7,556 bases of DNA from a bacterium BMS3Bbin02. GTDB lineage: Bacteria > Actinomycetota > Acidimicrobiia > Spongiisociales > UBA5794. The notes under the pieces were generated by a model. The model made no database searches and had not been told where the DNA came from. It saw only the letters and a list, made by a program, of their open reading frames with translations. Positions within the stretch are counted from its first letter, which is position 1, and each line of letters opens with the position of its first letter. The DNA lies in the NCBI GenBank assembly GCA_002898115.1, contig BDTL01000245.1, positions 1 to 7,556 of the forward strand, in the 5' to 3' direction. The position numbers were made by a program, and so were the translations under genes. Of the stretch, positions 5,282 through 7,556 are shown in pieces.

Positions 5282-6628
5282 GATCGTCTCAACGGACGAT
5301 GTGGCACGGCTTGGGGCAGAGAAGGAGTCCTTCACCAACACCGGGCTTCTTCCGGCTGCGGCCAAGACAGAGGCAGCGATACTCGCGCGGTACCCCGAAG
5401 CGCAGAATGTCCAGATCGGTGTGTCCGGAATCTGTTCGAGGTTGTCAGCCAATGTCGCGACGTGAATGTTGATTGCACCGTCGATAGTGCCTCTGCCAAC
5501 CTCGACCGGATCTCGAACATCGAGCATGAAGCCGGCGTCGGTGGCCTGCATATCGGCGAAGGTCGAGGTTGGATATGTGCCGCTGTCCGTCAGGGCAGGT
5601 GTCACGCCGGCGGGATCGATACGCCCAATGACCCGGTCAAAACCGATCCTTTGGAACTGTAGACGCACAGTTTCAGCATCATCCTGGCTCGCTACGAAGA
5701 TGTACTCCTCGTCATTCCCGAACATCCAGCCCGTATACGTGCCAACGTCGCTCGACATGGGCATGTTGATAGATCCGGTGATGTGACAGGCCGCGAATTC
5801 CTCGCGCGGGCGGACGTCGATGATTCGACCCGTTCGGTCGGTTGCCTCTAGCCGGGGGATCGGTGACTCATCTATCGGATCCGCACCGACTCGGTTCACA
5901 GGAGCCATCGTCGGGTAGTAGTCCGGGTACATGAGATAACCCGCCAGTTGGGTCGTTTTAAAGGTGGCCAGATCGGGTGCCAGCAACGCAGGATTCGAGA
6001 TCTTCTCCTGGGCGATGTCGGACACGGAACCGGATGCAGTCCCGGCGGCACAGAAACTCCCGGCCCCGTGTGTTGGTGTTACGAGCGTCGCGTCTGCCAT
6101 GTCGGCTGCGATACGTCGCACCGAGTTGTATTGGCTTTCCAGGAGGGTTTGAGTGTGGTCGGGGCCAAGGAGATCAGATCGCCCAACGGCGCCGACCAAC
6201 ATCGACCCGCCGGAGAAAATTGCTAGCGGTGTGCCATCTACGACGAGCGCAAACGACGTATGGTGGTGTGTGTGCCCCGGTGTGTGGAGCGCACGGATCA
6301 CCGCGTCACCGACGATGAAGTCTTCATTGTCGCTCGCGCCGATATGGGACACGGTAGCCCCGGTGCCGTAGGGAAGGACATAGCGAGCTCCGTTACGGCT
6401 AGCAAGGATGGCCCCGCCAGACAGGTAGTCATTGTGGATGTGCGTCTCAAATACCGCATTGAGCTGTAGTCCGGCAGCTTCGAGCGGTTGCTCGAAGCGG
6501 GCCACATCGCGCTGCGGGTCGATGATTGCTGCTACACCATCGATGTTGATGATGTAGGAGTGATCACCAAGTCCAGCGGTGCTGATCTGTGTGACCTCGA
6601 CGAGACCCTGAAGAAATGAGAAGTGCAT
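5279..6628 (-). CDS. metallo-beta-lactamase fold protein with two rhodanese domains
   Basis: A 449-residue cytoplasmic protein related to the persulfide dioxygenase/CstB-like MBL-rhodanese fusions that handle sulfane sulfur. The MBL domain (about 10-240) carries ETHIHNDYLSGG (H63, H65, D67), HTPGHTHHHTSF (H119) and PTHGAGSFC (H187, C193). Compared with canonical members, the last His of HxHxDH is Tyr (Y68), and the GD of the FTGDTL motif is GG (G141), so the second metal ligand set is altered. Rhodanese domain 1 (about 256-345) has IIDVRPREEF but no cysteine at the active loop (VASQDDAE), so it is probably structural. Rhodanese domain 2 (about 352-435) has C409 in TFCASGYRAS, the active CxxGxR loop. 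The start ATG 6628 has a ribosome binding site (GAGG, 8 nt upstream) and lies 19 bp after the ancestral copA stop, inside the csoR-led cluster. Confidence 0.88.
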   Translation of the reverse strand: MHFSFLQGLVEVTQISTAGLGDHSYIINIDGVAAIIDPQRDVARFEQPLEAAGLQLNAVFETHIHNDYLSGGAILASRNGARYVLPYGTGATVSHIGASDNEDFIVGDAVIRALHTPGHTHHHTSFALVVDGTPLAIFSGGSMLVGAVGRSDLLGPDHTQTLLESQYNSVRRIAADMADATLVTPTHGAGSFCAAGTASGSVSDIAQEKISNPALLAPDLATFKTTQLAGYLMYPDYYPTMAPVNRVGADPIDESPIPRLEATDRTGRIIDVRPREEFAACHITGSINMPMSSDVGTYTGWMFGNDEEYIFVASQDDAETVRLQFQRIGFDRVIGRIDPAGVTPALTDSGTYPTSTFADMQATDAGFMLDVRDPVEVGRGTIDGAINIHVATLADNLEQIPDTPIWTFCASGYRASIAASVLAAAGRSPVLVKDSFSAPSRATSSVETI

Positions 6629-6636
6629 GGTGACTA

Positions 6637-6640
6637 CCTC
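6637..6640 (-). promoter_or_regulatory. ribosome binding site for the MBL/rhodanese gene
   Basis: GAGG on the minus strand, 8 nt before ATG 6628, within GCGAGGTAG. It lies between the surviving copA stop (6648) and the start, at normal operon spacing. Confidence 0.65.
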
Positions 6641-6647
6641 GCTGGAG

Positions 6648-7004
6648 TTATTTCGTCGGCGTGAACCGGCGCAGTCGGACTGAGTTCGAAACCACCGAAA
6701 CCGATGTTAGTGCCCTGGCGCGCACAGCGACCATCGGGTTGAGGGGTCCGCGAGTCGCCGACGAACCTCACCACGGGTGCGGTCCTGAGTTCACAAACCG
6801 CTAACACCTTTTTGTCGCGGTGGGCCGTGGCTACCACGCGATCGACACCGAGCAGGGCGACGGTACGTTCCGCTGTGAGGTACCGGTCGACCGTGAGCAT
6901 GATCTACATCGTCCTGGTTTCCAGGAACCCGTTCGACGCGGATTGTGCACGACGCGCAGGTCATACCGTCCATGCCGAACGTGATGGATATCGGTACCTG
7001 TCAT
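6648..7004 (-). pseudogene. copA: decayed copA: Cu(I) P-type ATPase remnant with large internal deletions
   Basis: Three pieces of a copper-exporting P1B ATPase survive in correct order but different frames. (1) An ATG at 7004, 2 bp after the copZ stop, reads MTGTDI; one extra base near 6986 then shifts to ITFGMDGMTCASCTIRVER (to about 6929), the N-terminal HMA domain with its CxxC pair. (2) From about 6903 another frame reads IMLTVDRYLTAERT, then LGVDRVVA, DKKVLAVCEL and VVRFVGD (to 6754), matching the P-domain segment MLTGDN..TA...LGIDRV.AEV.P.DK...V..L....VV.MVGDG. (3) From 6743 a third frame reads LNPMVAV, then ALTSVSVVSNSVRLRRFTPTK and TAA (6648), the conserved CopA C-terminus. Missing are the membrane helices, CPC site, phosphorylation DKTG and most of the P-domain: about 0.36 kb remains of about 2.2 kb. 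No functional pump can be made. Confidence 0.88.
6913..6925. repeat. short inverted repeat at the copA deletion junction
   Basis: CCTGG (6913-6917) and CCAGG (6921-6925) flank TTT. The repeat lies in the 25 or so bases where homology passes from the HMA piece to the P-domain piece of the copA remnant. It may mark the deletion junction or be chance. Confidence 0.3.
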
Positions 7005-7006
7005 GG

Positions 7007-7213
7007 CTACTTCGTTACGTCGTAACCCTGGGACTCGATGGTGTCGATGATGGTATCGGTTACTAACGAGTCGGAGAATGCCACGTCAACTGTCTTGCTT
7101 TCGATATGGACTTCAACGGAGTCAACGCCGTCAAGTTCGGACACTGCCTTCTCGATGGAGGTTTTGCAGTGGCCGCAGGAAATATCGGGCACTGAAAGGG
7201 TGATGTTCGTCAA
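7007..7213 (-). CDS. copZ: CopZ-like Cu(I) metallochaperone (HMA domain)
   Basis: A 68-residue cytoplasmic heavy-metal-associated (HMA) domain protein that would bind Cu(I) and hand it to a P-type ATPase. The metal loop is DISCGHCKTSIEKAV with C13 and C16 (CxxC), followed by the family's VSELDGVDSVEVHIESKTV and a C-terminal TIIDTIESQGYDV. The size and the beta-alpha-beta-beta-alpha-beta pattern are complete. The start is TTG at 7213, overlapping the csoR TGA by 4 bp (TTGA), with a strong AGGAGG 7 nt upstream; the longer in-frame version from 7324 adds unrelated residues lying inside csoR. Its natural client gene, copA, follows 2 bp downstream but is a pseudogene, so this chaperone either serves a pump encoded elsewhere or acts as a copper buffer. 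Confidence 0.9.
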   Translation of the reverse strand: MTNITLSVPDISCGHCKTSIEKAVSELDGVDSVEVHIESKTVDVAFSDSLVTDTIIDTIESQGYDVTK

Positions 7214-7506
7214 AGGAGGGCCTCCTCGGTCGGGCCGGTGATGCCGGGCGTATACCTGAGTGTCTCCATGAGTTCCTCGACGATCTGTTCGATACGATCG
7301 TCCTGTACCGCTTCCATCACACATGTCTCAATATGGTTGTGGAGGAGCACCCGGTTCACCTTCTCGAGCGAGCCCTGTACAGCCGATACCTGCTTCATCA
7401 CATCGGGGCAGTACCGCTCCGCCTCAATCATCTGGATCACTGCATTTACGTGACCGCGAACCGTCTTCAGACGGTTCAGTGCTGCTTTCTTATGTTCATC
7501 TCTCAT
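7210..7506 (-). CDS. csoR: CsoR-type Cu(I)-sensing transcriptional repressor
   Basis: All-helical DUF156/CsoR-family repressor that releases its operator when it binds Cu(I). Counting from ATG 7506, the protein has 98 residues. The copper ligands of CsoR are conserved with exact spacing: Cys in ERYCPDV (C33), His in LLHNHIETC (H58) and Cys four residues later (C62), giving the Cys-x24-His-x3-Cys pattern. The Tyr before the first Cys and the downstream Glu (E78, in VEEL) match the second-shell residues of the M. tuberculosis protein. The ligand His separates it from the persulfide sensor CstR, which lacks it. An in-frame GTG at 7524 would add six residues, but that start would lie inside the promoter. 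A -10 element 8 nt upstream and an operator at 7535-7555 suggest autoregulation of the whole cluster. Confidence 0.92.
   Translation of the reverse strand: MRDEHKKAALNRLKTVRGHVNAVIQMIEAERYCPDVMKQVSAVQGSLEKVNRVLLHNHIETCVMEAVQDDRIEQIVEELMETLRYTPGITGPTEEALL
7221..7226 (-). promoter_or_regulatory. Shine-Dalgarno sequence for copZ inside csoR
   Basis: AGGAGG on the minus strand, 7 nt before TTG 7213, within the end of csoR. It decides the TTG start. It is directly followed by C and CCTCCT, its own reverse complement, giving a compact inverted repeat (7214-7226). Confidence 0.7.
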
Positions 7507-7514
7507 AGTGCGGA

Positions 7515-7520
7515 ACTGTA
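7515..7520 (-). promoter_or_regulatory. putative -10 element of the csoR-copZ operon
   Basis: On the minus strand TACAGT (TANNNT) is followed by 8 nt and ATG 7506, placing transcription start at or next to the start codon. The -35 region would fall at about 7538-7543, inside the predicted CsoR operator. Confidence 0.5.
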
Positions 7521-7534
7521 GCACAGGGGCACTT

Positions 7535-7555
7535 TACCCCACCCCCTGGGGGGTA
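7535..7555. promoter_or_regulatory. predicted CsoR operator
   Basis: A GC-rich pseudo-palindrome with outer arms TACCCC (7535-7540) and GGGGTA (7550-7555) and a C-run/G-run core (CCCCCTGGGGG). This is the layout of known CsoR operators, with TACCCC-type flanks around a G/C tract. It covers the likely -35 of the csoR promoter, so CsoR bound here would block the operon until Cu(I) is present. It lies at the window edge, so a divergent gene beyond could share it. Confidence 0.75.
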
Positions 7556-7556
7556 G

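Noticed and set aside
6634..6900. 88-codon minus-strand reading frame starting MLTVDRY
   Set aside because: The first half matches the CopA P-domain, the second half is an out-of-frame reading of the CopA C-terminus; it is part of the pseudogene, not a gene.
6791..6973. 60-codon minus-strand frame with GMTCASC, looking like a second small copper chaperone
   Set aside because: Homology stops after about 15 residues (RVER) and the remainder is low-similarity sequence reading over the P-domain fragment in the wrong frame; too short for an HMA domain.
7210..7506. CstR (persulfide sensor) as identity of the regulator, suggested by the MBL/rhodanese neighbour
   Set aside because: The His ligand of CsoR is present at the right spacing between the two cysteines and the neighbours are copZ and a copA remnant; CstR lacks that His.

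Overview
The window looks like a chromosomal segment of an actinobacterium (Actinomycetota). The indicators are a PAC2-family protein, a tiny bS22/AURKAIP1-type ribosomal protein, a moderately GC-rich composition, and several genes whose start codon lies 6-8 nt after a TANNNT -10 element, as in leaderless actinobacterial mRNAs. I cannot place it below phylum from sequence alone. There are no RNA genes, CRISPR arrays, insertion sequences or prophage genes.

Left part (2-2438, + strand): the C-terminal part of an ABC-2 type permease, then a probably leaderless cation diffusion facilitator (CDF) gene, then a homoserine kinase (thrB) whose GTG start overlaps the CDF stop. Middle (2443-3572, - strand): a class I glutamine amidotransferase-like C26 peptidase translationally coupled to a low-molecular-weight phosphatase with the CTGNTCR-type loop of protein-arginine phosphatases (YwlE). 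This pair converges on thrB with only 4 bp between stops. A 240-bp divergent spacer leads to a 29-codon ribosomal protein gene (bS22, 3813-3902, + strand) followed by a strong hairpin.

Right part (3976-7555, - strand): one co-directional cluster. From the window's right edge it reads: CsoR operator, csoR, copZ, a decayed copA, a metallo-beta-lactamase/double-rhodanese protein, a PAC2 protein, and a small CopD-like membrane protein. The most striking item is the copA remnant (6648-7004). The 5' end with the GMTCASC metal-binding motif, a piece of the ATPase P-domain (MLTxD, GVDRVVA, VGD) and the C-terminal last helix (LNPM...SVSVVSNSVRLRRF) survive in different frames, in the correct order, squeezed into about 360 bp instead of about 2.2 kb. 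The Cu(I) sensor and chaperone around it are intact, as are the downstream genes. The cluster therefore seems to have lost its efflux pump while keeping its copper-responsive control and a sulfur-handling enzyme under it.
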